Notes under the pieces: generated by a model
Databases searched by the model: none
Told to the model about the DNA's origin: nothing
Seen by the model: only the letters and a program-made list of their open reading frames with translations
NCBI RefSeq assembly: GCF_023674465.1
Contig: NZ_CP098400.1
Location: 2,384,801 to 2,448,800 of the forward strand
DNA length: 64,000 nt
Direction: 5' to 3'
Origin: Xiashengella succiniciproducens
GTDB taxonomy: Bacteria > Bacteroidota > Bacteroidia > Bacteroidales > Marinilabiliaceae
Position numbers and translations under genes: made by a program
Shown: in pieces, positions 7,770 to 16,579 of the stretch
How positions within the stretch are numbered: the stretch's first letter is position 1
Layout of the letters: every line of letters begins with the position of its first letter

Positions 7770-9224
7770 ATGAAGGAATTATCAGACATAGGATTGATAG
7801 GTTTGGCAGTAATGGGTGAAAACCTGGTGCTGAACATGGAAAGCAAGGGCTTTCAGGTTTCGGTGTACAACCGTACCACCCAAAGGGTTGACGACTTTGT
7901 CAACGGACGTGCCAAAGGCAAAAATATAAGGGGAACTCATTCATTGCAAGAGCTTGTTGCTTCACTTGAGCGTCCTCGTAAAATAATGATGATGGTGAAG
8001 GCTGGCAAGCCGGTGGATGATCTTATTGAATCTCTTGTTCCCCTTCTCGATCAGGGCGACATCCTGATTGACGGTGGAAACACCCACTATCCCGATACCA
8101 ACCGCCGTACTGCTTATGTTGAAAGCAAGGGCTTGCTCTATATTGGAACTGGTGTATCAGGTGGTGAGGAAGGTGCCCTGCTAGGTCCTTCTATTATGCC
8201 GGGGGGCAGTCAAAAAGCATGGCCTGTTGTAAAGCCAGTCTTCCAGAGTATAGCTGCCAAGGTTGAAGATGGTACACCATGCTGTGACTGGGTTGGCGAA
8301 AATGGTGCAGGCCACTTCGTCAAGATGGTTCACAACGGTATCGAATACGGTGATATGCAGCTTATCAATGAGGCTTACCATATCATGAAGGATGTTCTGG
8401 GTATGTCAGCTGATGAGATGCACCTGGTATTCAAGGAATGGAACGAAGGACCATTGGATTCATACCTGATAGAGATTACACGTGATATTCTGGCTTTCAA
8501 AGATGAGGACGGCCAGCCGCTAGTTGACAAGATTCTGGATACTGCAGGTCAGAAAGGTACAGGCAAGTGGACTGCTGTATCAGCCCTTGAACATGGAGTA
8601 CCGTTAACCCTTATCGGTGAAGCAGTTTTTTCACGTTGTCTGTCAGCTATCAAAGAAGAAAGAGTTGCTGCATCCAAGATAATCAAAGGTCCAAAACCTG
8701 AATTCAAGGGTGACAAAAAGCAGTTTATCAAAGACATTGAGTCAGCCCTGTTTGCATCCAAGATAGTTTCATATGCCCAAGGTTATGCGCTTATGGCTGC
8801 GGCTGCAAAAGAATACGGATGGAACCTCAACTACGGAGGCATTGCCCTTATGTGGCGTGGAGGCTGTATCATACGTTCTGCCTTCCTCGGTCGCATAAAG
8901 GAAGCGTTTGACAGAAACAAGGACCTGAGCAACCTCTTGCTTGATCCCTTCTTCAAAGACGTTGTAGAAAAGGCACAACAAGGTTGGAGAAACGTAATAG
9001 CAACTGCGGTAATAAACGGGATTCCTGCGCCAGCTATCTCAAGCGCATTGAACTATTTCGACGGTTATCGCTCAGAACGTCTTCCGGCTAACCTCCTGCA
9101 GGCTCAACGTGACTTCTTTGGTGCTCATACATATGAAAGAGTAGACAAACCACGTGGTGAGTTCTTCCATACCAACTGGACAGGAAGGGGTGGAACTACA
9201 GCCTCTACAACCTATAACGTCTAA
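7770..9224 (+). CDS. gnd: 6-phosphogluconate dehydrogenase, decarboxylating
   Basis: Gnd oxidises 6-phosphogluconate to ribulose-5-phosphate and CO2 with NAD(P)+. The 484-residue length is that of the long homodimeric class. Visible are the N-terminal dinucleotide fold (GLIGLAVMGENL), NRT at 34-36, the DGGNTHYPDT turn, the SGGEEGALLGPSIMPGG substrate loop, catalytic Lys185 in GHFVKMVHNGIEYGDM with Glu192, and the C-terminal family end. NRTTQR after the second strand suggests NADP use, as in E. coli. Neither zwf nor pgl is adjacent; the neighbours are a LarA homologue and a hexuronate permease. This argues that its 6-phosphogluconate comes from a sugar acid, not from glucose-6-phosphate. A gap of 154 bases precedes it and 18 bases separate it from the permease. 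Confidence 0.97.
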   Translation: MKELSDIGLIGLAVMGENLVLNMESKGFQVSVYNRTTQRVDDFVNGRAKGKNIRGTHSLQELVASLERPRKIMMMVKAGKPVDDLIESLVPLLDQGDILIDGGNTHYPDTNRRTAYVESKGLLYIGTGVSGGEEGALLGPSIMPGGSQKAWPVVKPVFQSIAAKVEDGTPCCDWVGENGAGHFVKMVHNGIEYGDMQLINEAYHIMKDVLGMSADEMHLVFKEWNEGPLDSYLIEITRDILAFKDEDGQPLVDKILDTAGQKGTGKWTAVSALEHGVPLTLIGEAVFSRCLSAIKEERVAASKIIKGPKPEFKGDKKQFIKDIESALFASKIVSYAQGYALMAAAAKEYGWNLNYGGIALMWRGGCIIRSAFLGRIKEAFDRNKDLSNLLLDPFFKDVVEKAQQGWRNVIATAVINGIPAPAISSALNYFDGYRSERLPANLLQAQRDFFGAHTYERVDKPRGEFFHTNWTGRGGTTASTTYNV

Positions 9225-9242
9225 TATTTAAGCCCACTCATC

Positions 9243-10688
9243 ATGTCTATTTCAAAAGAGAAAATGTCGCACTACAGATGGTACATCTGTTCTCTGTTGT
9301 TCTTTGCCACGACTGTCAACTATCTGGACCGACAGGTATTATCATTGACCTGGAAGGACTTTATTGCACCTGAATTTCACTGGACCAATAGTGACTACGG
9401 TAATATCACAAGTCTGTTTTCACTATTTTATGCAGGCTGTATGCTCTTTGCCGGTAAGTTTGTTGACTGGCTTGATACTAAGAAGGGTTATTTGTGGGCC
9501 ATCGGAATATGGTCTGTAGGTGCCGTACTCCATGCCTATTGCGGTATTGCTACCTCTGGTATTCTTACCGGCAAATGGTTGGTTGGTTTTGAAGGAGCCA
9601 AAGAGTCCATCGCTACGGTTGGAGACGTCGGATTGGTCGTTTCCGTAAGTGTAACCCTCTTTATTTTTGCAAGAATAGTACTTGCACTTGGAGAAGCAGG
9701 CAACTTCCCGGCTGCAATCAAGGCAACTGCCGAGTTCTTCCCAAAGAAGGACAGAGCTTTTGCAACAAGTATTTTCAATGCAGGTGCCACGGTGGGCGCC
9801 CTGCTAGCCCCATTTAGCATTCCAATTATAGCAGCCCACTGGGGTTGGGAGATGTCCTTTATTGTGATCGGTGCACTTGGTTTTGTCTGGATGGGCTTCT
9901 GGATCTTTATGTACAAAAAGCCCGAAGTTCACCCTCTTGTTAACAAGGCTGAACTTGACTACATACATCAGGACAGTCATGAGGAGGCAGCAAACGGTGA
10001 TGAGGGAAGGGATGCAAAGAAGATACCTTTCTTAAAATGCTTTACATACAAGCAGACCTGGGCCTTTACAGTGGGTAAGTTTATGACCGACGGAGTGTGG
10101 ATGTTCTACCTATTCTGGACTCCGGCCTATCTGAGCGATGTGTATGGACTGACATCCGACCAAACGATGGCGCAGTTCCTACTCTTCCTGTTATACGGCA
10201 TCACCTTGTTGTCAATTATCGGGGGTTGGTTGCCAACTTACTTTGTCGACAAGAAGGGGATGAATCCATATGCTGGACGTATGAAGGCAATGCTGATTTT
10301 TGCCTTCTTCCCCTTACTTGCAATGATGGCACAGCCGCTTGGTAAGCTGTCGTTCTGGTATCCTGTGATCATTATTGGTCTTGCAGGTGCAGCCCACCAG
10401 GCATGGTCTGCAAATATCTTCTCGACTATAGGTGATATGTTCCCAAAATCTGCTGTTGCAACAATCACAGGTATCGGCGGTATGGCAGGAGGACTGTCAG
10501 CGTTTTTAATAAACAGATCATCTGGCATACTCTTCGACTTTGCTGAAGAAACCAGCATGAAATTTATGGGCTTTCAGGGTGTAGAAGCAGGATATTTCAT
10601 CGTTTTCCTCTTCTGCTCAGTAGCCTATCTTATAGGATGGCTGCTTATGAAAGCACTTGTTCCCAAATACAAGCCAATAGTCATTTAA
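9243..10688 (+). CDS. MFS hexuronate permease (ExuT-like, anion:cation symporter family)
   Basis: This inner-membrane transporter of 481 aa has about 12 predicted helices and is expected to import hexuronate or a related sugar acid with protons. Family marks are NYLDRQVLS in TM1, GKFVDWLDTKKG in the TM2-TM3 loop, GEAGNFPAAIKATAEFFPKKDRA after TM4 and the ATVGALLAP helix. It is longer than the roughly 430 residues of E. coli ExuT because of an extra segment of about 40 residues (about 101-140) before TM4. Its position at the end of the uxaC cluster supports uptake of glucuronate or galacturonate; the actual substrate is inferred. Confidence 0.9.
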   Translation: MSISKEKMSHYRWYICSLLFFATTVNYLDRQVLSLTWKDFIAPEFHWTNSDYGNITSLFSLFYAGCMLFAGKFVDWLDTKKGYLWAIGIWSVGAVLHAYCGIATSGILTGKWLVGFEGAKESIATVGDVGLVVSVSVTLFIFARIVLALGEAGNFPAAIKATAEFFPKKDRAFATSIFNAGATVGALLAPFSIPIIAAHWGWEMSFIVIGALGFVWMGFWIFMYKKPEVHPLVNKAELDYIHQDSHEEAANGDEGRDAKKIPFLKCFTYKQTWAFTVGKFMTDGVWMFYLFWTPAYLSDVYGLTSDQTMAQFLLFLLYGITLLSIIGGWLPTYFVDKKGMNPYAGRMKAMLIFAFFPLLAMMAQPLGKLSFWYPVIIIGLAGAAHQAWSANIFSTIGDMFPKSAVATITGIGGMAGGLSAFLINRSSGILFDFAEETSMKFMGFQGVEAGYFIVFLFCSVAYLIGWLLMKALVPKYKPIVI

Positions 10689-10699
10689 CAATCAATACT

Positions 10700-10735
10700 G
10701 ACAAATACCTGCATCACTGGATGCAGGTATTTGTC
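10700..10735 (+). terminator. Hairpin after the hexuronate permease
   Basis: Arms GACAAATACCTGCATC (10700-10715) and GATGCAGGTATTTGTC (10720-10735) form a perfect 16-bp stem with an ACTG loop, 11 bases after the permease stop and 44 bases before the regulator ATG. There is no long T run after it, so it may be a Rho-independent-like terminator, an mRNA-stabilising end, or a barrier controlling read-through into the regulator. It could also be an operator, but the length and short loop favour an RNA hairpin. Confidence 0.6.
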
Positions 10736-10779
10736 ATACATATTGGGCCTGCAGTTTTTTCTGATGGCTTTTCTTAATT

Positions 10780-11823
10780 ATGAAACAGGTTCGTATCAAA
10801 GACATAGCAAAATTGTCCGGCTTTTCCATAGGCACGGTTGACAGGGTGTTGCATAACCGTGGCGAAGTCGCTGCTGATACAAAGGAAAAAATCCTTAAAA
10901 TAGCCCGTGAGCTTGATTACAAGCCCAATATTGTTGCACAGGCACTTACTACAAAAAAGCAGTACAAAATAGCTGTACTAATTCCAAGAGCTGACAAGGA
11001 CAACTCATTTTGGGCCATGCATCCCGCAGGGATTAACAAGGCTTTAAATGAGCTGCGTCCCTTCAAAGTAAATGTTAGCTATTACCTGTTCGAACTACAC
11101 AATGAGGCCGATTTTCTTAGCAAGGCAGAGGATCTGCTCAACGACGAACCTGAAGGTGTTATCCTGGCTCCCATCCTTCGCAAAGAATCATTGCACATAT
11201 GCTCAAGACTCGAAGAAAAGGGCGTGCCCTACATATTTATCGACTCCCACATAGAAAACTGCGGAAATCTTAGCTTTTTGGGCGAAAACGCCTACAAGAG
11301 TGGCCGGGTTGCAGCAAGCCTGGTCGACTTCGGTGTAGGAGCAGATAATGATATTTTGGTTGTAAATATCGCTAAGGATCTTGAAAACACACGACACCTG
11401 TACAGTCGCACACGTGGCTTTATGAACTATTTCGGGGAAGGTGGCAGAAATAAGGGAAGGAAAATTACTGTCGAGATAGAATCAAGCAATATGGATACAG
11501 TAAGGCAAAAACTCAACAAAGTATTTGCTGATTATCCCGACATAGGAGCTATACTTGTATCAAGCGCAAAGACCCACATCGTGGCATCATACCTCGAGGA
11601 AAAGGGGCTGAAAGATATTATTCTGGTGGGATATGAAATGACAAAGGAGAACCTTGACTTCCTCAAACACGGTATTATTAATTTCCTGATTGGGCAAAGA
11701 CCTGTTGAGTCATCCGAGAAAGCCCTGAAGATGATGTTCGAACACCTAACTACTGGCAAAACCTTCTCTAAAGAAGAGTTTCAGCCCGTCGAGATCATCA
11801 ATCCGGAAAACGCAGATTTCTGA
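10780..11823 (+). CDS. LacI-family transcriptional regulator
   Basis: The 347-residue protein has an N-terminal LacI helix-turn-helix (residues 5-25, IKDIAKLSGFSIGTVDRVLHNRG) and hinge (DYKPNIVAQAL). A type I periplasmic-binding-protein-like sensor domain follows from about residue 60. The recognition helix reads IGTVDRVLHN instead of the common STVSRVLN, a variant seen in Bacteroidota members. Sensor domains of this class bind sugars or sugar acids. Its place directly after the hexuronate genes makes it the likely regulator of uxaC-kdgK-eda-gnd, with a hexuronate or hexonate as ligand. I did not find a clear operator palindrome upstream of uxaC. Confidence 0.92.
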   Translation: MKQVRIKDIAKLSGFSIGTVDRVLHNRGEVAADTKEKILKIARELDYKPNIVAQALTTKKQYKIAVLIPRADKDNSFWAMHPAGINKALNELRPFKVNVSYYLFELHNEADFLSKAEDLLNDEPEGVILAPILRKESLHICSRLEEKGVPYIFIDSHIENCGNLSFLGENAYKSGRVAASLVDFGVGADNDILVVNIAKDLENTRHLYSRTRGFMNYFGEGGRNKGRKITVEIESSNMDTVRQKLNKVFADYPDIGAILVSSAKTHIVASYLEEKGLKDIILVGYEMTKENLDFLKHGIINFLIGQRPVESSEKALKMMFEHLTTGKTFSKEEFQPVEIINPENADF

Positions 11824-11840
11824 CACCAGCGGGCTGAAAC
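11778..11840 (+). terminator. Long-loop inverted repeat over the end of the regulator gene
   Basis: GTTTCAGCCCG (11778-11788, inside the gene) and CGGGCTGAAAC (11830-11840, after the stop) are perfect 11-base inverted repeats with a 41-base loop, followed by TATTTTGTTG. This may act as a terminator for the plus-strand cluster. The remaining 154 bases before the convergent GH97 gene hold nothing else I can identify. Confidence 0.35.
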
Positions 11841-11994
11841 TATTTTGTTGCAACACCTGTTAATACAGGCTACTACTTAGTTATACAGGCCATGACTACT
11901 TGTCTTTCCAGAATACCAGGTAGAATTGAGGAGTCGCTATGACATTTGAAGTCAGGCTCTATTTACAGTACCTTAAACCTGATTGCATCATTTT

Positions 11995-13932
11995 CTATTG
12001 GTTGTCCAAAAGCGCAGTCAGTGGTTTCAGACTTATTACAAAACCTCCTCGAGGTAGAGTCTCAACTTCCAACGAGTCACCTTTAGTTACCACTCCGTAT
12101 GAAGTACTGAATTCCTTGTCGTGTTTTCCATCAGTTATAACACAATACTTGTAGCTGACACCTTCTTCAAGAAATCCAAAGTCAACCTTGATCATCTTAC
12201 CCCTGAAACCGGAGTTCAGCGCTCCAACATACCACTTGTCTCCTTTTTGACGGGCAAGACATACATCCCTACCTGGATACCCGCTAAGAAACACAAGTTC
12301 ATCCCAGGCTGCAGGCACTTCCTTCAGGAAGGACAGAGCTGCATGAGGCAATTCCCTGTATGCTTCAGGACGATCAGCCAAATGCTGAAATGCTGATTCG
12401 AAAACTACACTGAGAGCCAGCTCGTGACCATAGGAGGTAATATGAGGATACTGTGAATTTGAGAAGGTAACCGGGGTATAGTCCATAGAACCAACCACAT
12501 TGCGGGTAAAGGGCATCACAGAATTATGCTCCGGAGCAGTAGTTGTTAGTTCAGGATTATTGTTGTACCATTCAGCACCACGTACAGCCTCAGTAGTCAT
12601 TAAGTTTGGATAAGTGCGTGTCCAGCCACGGGGCACAATGGCACCGTGGAAGTTGACCATCATTTCCATTTCTGCCGCATCTTCCAGAATATCCAGATAG
12701 TAATCAATCATATATTGTTTTTCGCTAAGGAAGAAATCAACCTTTACGCCAACAAAACCAAGGCTCTTAAGCCAGGCAAACTCCTTCATGCGACTTTCGT
12801 GGGTCTTCATCCTGTCGACAGGAGTTGAGGTAATCCACTTGAACATACCCGAATTATACCAGATCAACGGCTTCACCCCTTTGGATACAGCATATCTTGC
12901 AGCATCTTCGACATTTCCGCCGTTCTGCATTGCATCCCATTCCCAGTCAAACAAAGTATAGGGCCAATCCATTTCAGCAGCCAGATCGGTAAATTTCTTC
13001 ACTGTCTGATAGTCACGTGTTCCATGGTTGTCCGACCAGTAATTCCATGACACCTTACCGGGCTTAATCCAGTCGGTATTGCTAATAACAGATGGTTTTG
13101 ACACATCCTCAACAAGGGTTGACTCAACTATGCTAGCCAGGTCACCAAGTATTATCACCCTCCATGGAGACTTCCATGGTAGTTCGATTACCGGAAGTGC
13201 ATCTCCCTCTCCCTCATGGTCAAGAGGAAGGGCTACTTTAAATCCATTTCCGTCAGTGAAGTTGACCAACTTGGTACCCGCATAGCCACGATCAAGGTCA
13301 GCTTCATGAATCAAAAACCAGGCTTCCTTATCTTTATCCTTGAACAGAGCAGGATATGACCAGTCGCGCTGTACGCTTCCATCCTTAATCAGAGCATATA
13401 GGTTCTCGTTTGACAGATCAAACTTCTGAAGCCATCTTAAAGTACTGTCCTGAACAGTATAAGTGGTAAACTCGTCCTTTACTGTGTACTTTCCTGACTT
13501 TTCAGGGAACTCATATCTGAAAACCACTCCATCATTGTACGCTCTTACAATCACATTCATTTTGGCTTTTGAGGGGTTTTCAAATGAGAAAACCTGCTCA
13601 GTACCAAAATTCAGCCTCTTGGTACGCTTGCCATGGAGAGCAGTATATTCCTCCTTTATCTGAACAGGCTTACCTATCTTTAGCAGCCTCAGGTCACCGA
13701 AAAAGTCCTGATCGCTGCGGCTTAACCCCAGACTGACCTTTGTGAGTTCGGTACTACCTTCACTATCTCTGTAATCCACTTTGAGAAACCAGTGCCCCTC
13801 CTCGCTGGTTAATACAGCTCCAACTTTACCGTTTGGAGAACGTAATTCAATATCCGCTGCTGATACAAATGCTGCAGCGTGCAAAGCAATTATCAGCAAC
13901 AGACTCCTTAAATAGACACACGTTTTACACAT
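11995..13932 (-). CDS. Glycoside hydrolase family 97 (likely alpha-galactosidase branch)
   Basis: The 645-residue protein has a Sec signal peptide (residues 1-25, cut after AFVSA), an N-terminal beta-super-sandwich domain, a central (beta/alpha)8 barrel and a C-terminal beta domain, the GH97 layout. The barrel segment GVKVDFFLS carries Asp399, in the place where retaining GH97 enzymes have their nucleophile; the inverting SusB type lacks an Asp there. Glu448 and Glu468 lie in the following loops (TTEAVRGAEW, APEHN). Retaining members described so far are mostly alpha-galactosidases, which would suit removal of terminal D-galactose from complex xylan side chains. It is the last gene of the minus-strand unit, 24 bases after GH31. 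Substrate is inferred. Confidence 0.9.
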   Translation of the reverse strand: MCKTCVYLRSLLLIIALHAAAFVSAADIELRSPNGKVGAVLTSEEGHWFLKVDYRDSEGSTELTKVSLGLSRSDQDFFGDLRLLKIGKPVQIKEEYTALHGKRTKRLNFGTEQVFSFENPSKAKMNVIVRAYNDGVVFRYEFPEKSGKYTVKDEFTTYTVQDSTLRWLQKFDLSNENLYALIKDGSVQRDWSYPALFKDKDKEAWFLIHEADLDRGYAGTKLVNFTDGNGFKVALPLDHEGEGDALPVIELPWKSPWRVIILGDLASIVESTLVEDVSKPSVISNTDWIKPGKVSWNYWSDNHGTRDYQTVKKFTDLAAEMDWPYTLFDWEWDAMQNGGNVEDAARYAVSKGVKPLIWYNSGMFKWITSTPVDRMKTHESRMKEFAWLKSLGFVGVKVDFFLSEKQYMIDYYLDILEDAAEMEMMVNFHGAIVPRGWTRTYPNLMTTEAVRGAEWYNNNPELTTTAPEHNSVMPFTRNVVGSMDYTPVTFSNSQYPHITSYGHELALSVVFESAFQHLADRPEAYRELPHAALSFLKEVPAAWDELVFLSGYPGRDVCLARQKGDKWYVGALNSGFRGKMIKVDFGFLEEGVSYKYCVITDGKHDKEFSTSYGVVTKGDSLEVETLPRGGFVISLKPLTALLDNQ

Positions 13933-13956
13933 AAGACTTGCTTTTTAATAGAAATA

Positions 13957-16578
13957 TCAATCAAAGTCCACAACCTGATTCTTTCCGTCATAAGAGATAA
14001 TCTTGTCAACCTCCCTGGAAACTTCAATACCGACTCCCTTTTTAGCACTGACAAGTACAATCCTGAAGGTTCTTTCCTTAAGCATACCAGGATGCTCACC
14101 TTCAGTGTCATCTATTGTCAGACTGTGCTTCGCACTATCCCATCTGAATGTTATTGTTGAATATCTGCCTTCTTCATAGCCATAGCCGTCACCTTCATCT
14201 TCGTACAGCACAAAACAGCCATCTGCTCCATCATAGATTCTAAGTTCTATAACATCAGCAGGTAGTTTACCTGTATGTTGAATATGATTGCCCATGGGAA
14301 CTATTGAACCTGCCTTTACAAATAGGGGAAGTCTGTCAAATGCAACATTCACATCAACCCATTGCTTACCCTTGTAGTTTGTTCCGGTCCAGAAGTCATA
14401 CCACCCCTCTGATTCAGGCAGATACACCTTAACAACATCCACACCAGACTCAGTAACCGGAGCAACGAGGAAGGAACTGCCAAACATATACTGGTATGCT
14501 TGTTCAGATGCCTCTTTGTCACCAATAAAGTCCATCACCAGAGGACGCATCATGGTACTTCCCATATTGGTTACCTTCCATGCTTCAGAGTAAATATAAG
14601 GAATAAGTCTGTAACGCAGCTCAAGCATCTTACGCATAGCTTGTTCAACCTCATCACCATATTTCCATGGTTCGGTTTCGCTCATATAACCATGCATACG
14701 GAATATAGGACTGAAGGCACCCCACTGATACCATCTTACCAGCAGTTCCTTGTAGTTATCATCGGTATACTGCCTCGGTCCGGGTCTGAAGAATCCTCCT
14801 ATATCTGTAGTCCAGTATGGTAATCCCGTCATCACGAAATTCAGACCAGCGGTAATCTGTCTCTTGTAGCCGTCCCAGTTACCGCCAATATCTCCCGACC
14901 AGTTTATTACCCCATATCTTTGTTGACCTGAAAAGGCTGAACGAGTAAGGATACAAACACGCTTGTCGTCAGTTGCCGATCTCTGCCCCTCGTACACAGC
15001 CTTGCTCACCATAAGCGGATATGTCAATCGGTAGAAGTTGCCCGGTCCCAAATATGTCATCCTTCCTGCAAGAGCATCATTTTCAGGCTCAACAGCATCC
15101 ATCCACCAGGCATCCACTCCGTTCGAGAACATATTATCATTAAGGGTATTCCAGTAATCCTCTCTGGTTGCAGGATTAAAGTAGTCCAGCCAGTTGGTTC
15201 CGGGAACAAAGCGCCCTTTCTCGGTGTAGGCCTTACCTAGGGTTGAATTTAAATCAGGATTGGACCATATCGAAACAACAAGCTTTGCATTCAGATCGTG
15301 AATCTCCTTTATAAAAGCCGAAGGATTTGGATAATGTGTTTCATCAAATTCCGGAACCCCCCAGCCTTTGCTTCCCCAATACTGCCAATCCTGTACAATT
15401 ACATCCATTGGAATATCCCTCTTACGGAATTCCTTTACTGTCTCAACAAGATGAGTGCCTGACGTATATCTTTCCCGACATTGCCAGAAACCATAGGCCC
15501 AAAGTGGAAACATCGGAGCATTTCCGCTAAGCTTACGATATGTCGATATTACCTTATCTGCCGATGGACCATAGAATACCACATAGTCCAGGTTGCGTGC
15601 ATGAGGAGACCTAAAGGTGCTTAACTCTTCCTTTTCATCCCAGAAAAGCGAAGGTTCATTATCTGCCTTGCAAATCACTGTAACCTTGTGCTCACCCTTA
15701 CTCAGGTGCACCAGAGTGCCTGCTGTCGGTGGCAGCCACATATTGCTTATATCAAGTACAGGCACGTCATCTACTGCCACAAAATGTCTGTTGCCCATCT
15801 TACCCAGATCCAGAAACAGCGAATATTCTCCCTCACGTGGCACAGTAAAACTACCTGTATACACTCTTTGATCCTGGGATACTCTCTGAGTACCATGGGT
15901 AGTGGTAACTTCAGCCAACTGGCCTTCGGCCGCATCATCGCTATGCTGAAGGGCCAGCTCTATCTTATTGTCAGCAGGATTAAAGTCTGTCAATCCGTAT
16001 TGGTGCCAAAGTAGGCCATAGCCCTTATCAGAATAAATAAAGGGAATAGAAATCTGGCTGTTAACCTGAGTCAGACGTCTGCTCAATCCGTTTAGGTTGA
16101 AGTAACCATCCTGAAACTGTCCCAGTCCAAGAATCAGTTCATCACTGCCAGTCACAAAACTCTGTTCAGCCACAAAGCATGGTTCGCCTTGAACAGTATC
16201 GGGAAGGAATACCCTTGAACCGGCCTGTTCCTCAAGAAAGACGCGACCTTCAGCATCCAGGAAACTAAGGCTTCCACTACGATAATTCAGTTCTACAGCC
16301 ATGGACTTAAGCTTGAGCTTAAGTCCGCCTTTTACCTCCTCGGTTTCAAACCATGGAACCTCAGTCTCCCCGGTAAGAATAAACTCCGGTACTTCTGTTT
16401 CCCCTTCTGTAAAAAACTTCACTCTAACCGAGTTATCGGTCAGGGGAATAAGCGTAAGGTTGCCTTCCGGCAACCTTACATTTATACCCTTGCCAGTTTC
16501 AGTGTATGACACTGACTGACCGCAGGCCCAAAGCCATAGTGAAGTTATCAGCAATAATAATCCAGGCTTCAGTTTCAT
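13957..16578 (-). CDS. GH31 alpha-xylosidase/alpha-glucosidase with PA14 insert, lipoprotein
   Basis: The 873-residue protein begins with a lipoprotein signal ending LWLWAC (Cys19). The N-terminal galactose-mutarotase-like domain is interrupted at about 220-330 by a PA14-like beta module (YTGSFTVPREGEYSLFLDLG). The (beta/alpha)8 barrel follows with nucleophile Asp494 in WWMDAVEPE and acid/base Asp563 in WSGDIGG, then C-terminal beta domains. A PA14 insert at this place is known from Bacteroides alpha-xylosidases of GH31. It is one base downstream of the GH43 stop and so tightly coupled to it. In this locus it would remove alpha-xylose (or alpha-glucose) caps from xylan side chains. The second GH31 of the locus lacks the PA14 insert. 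Confidence 0.94.
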   Translation of the reverse strand: MKLKPGLLLLITSLWLWACGQSVSYTETGKGINVRLPEGNLTLIPLTDNSVRVKFFTEGETEVPEFILTGETEVPWFETEEVKGGLKLKLKSMAVELNYRSGSLSFLDAEGRVFLEEQAGSRVFLPDTVQGEPCFVAEQSFVTGSDELILGLGQFQDGYFNLNGLSRRLTQVNSQISIPFIYSDKGYGLLWHQYGLTDFNPADNKIELALQHSDDAAEGQLAEVTTTHGTQRVSQDQRVYTGSFTVPREGEYSLFLDLGKMGNRHFVAVDDVPVLDISNMWLPPTAGTLVHLSKGEHKVTVICKADNEPSLFWDEKEELSTFRSPHARNLDYVVFYGPSADKVISTYRKLSGNAPMFPLWAYGFWQCRERYTSGTHLVETVKEFRKRDIPMDVIVQDWQYWGSKGWGVPEFDETHYPNPSAFIKEIHDLNAKLVVSIWSNPDLNSTLGKAYTEKGRFVPGTNWLDYFNPATREDYWNTLNDNMFSNGVDAWWMDAVEPENDALAGRMTYLGPGNFYRLTYPLMVSKAVYEGQRSATDDKRVCILTRSAFSGQQRYGVINWSGDIGGNWDGYKRQITAGLNFVMTGLPYWTTDIGGFFRPGPRQYTDDNYKELLVRWYQWGAFSPIFRMHGYMSETEPWKYGDEVEQAMRKMLELRYRLIPYIYSEAWKVTNMGSTMMRPLVMDFIGDKEASEQAYQYMFGSSFLVAPVTESGVDVVKVYLPESEGWYDFWTGTNYKGKQWVDVNVAFDRLPLFVKAGSIVPMGNHIQHTGKLPADVIELRIYDGADGCFVLYEDEGDGYGYEEGRYSTITFRWDSAKHSLTIDDTEGEHPGMLKERTFRIVLVSAKKGVGIEVSREVDKIISYDGKNQVVDFD

Positions 16579-16579
16579 G

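Noticed and set aside
7770-9224. gnd as part of an ordinary oxidative pentose phosphate operon
   Set aside because: No zwf or pgl is adjacent and all neighbours are hexuronate genes, so a sugar-acid role fits better.
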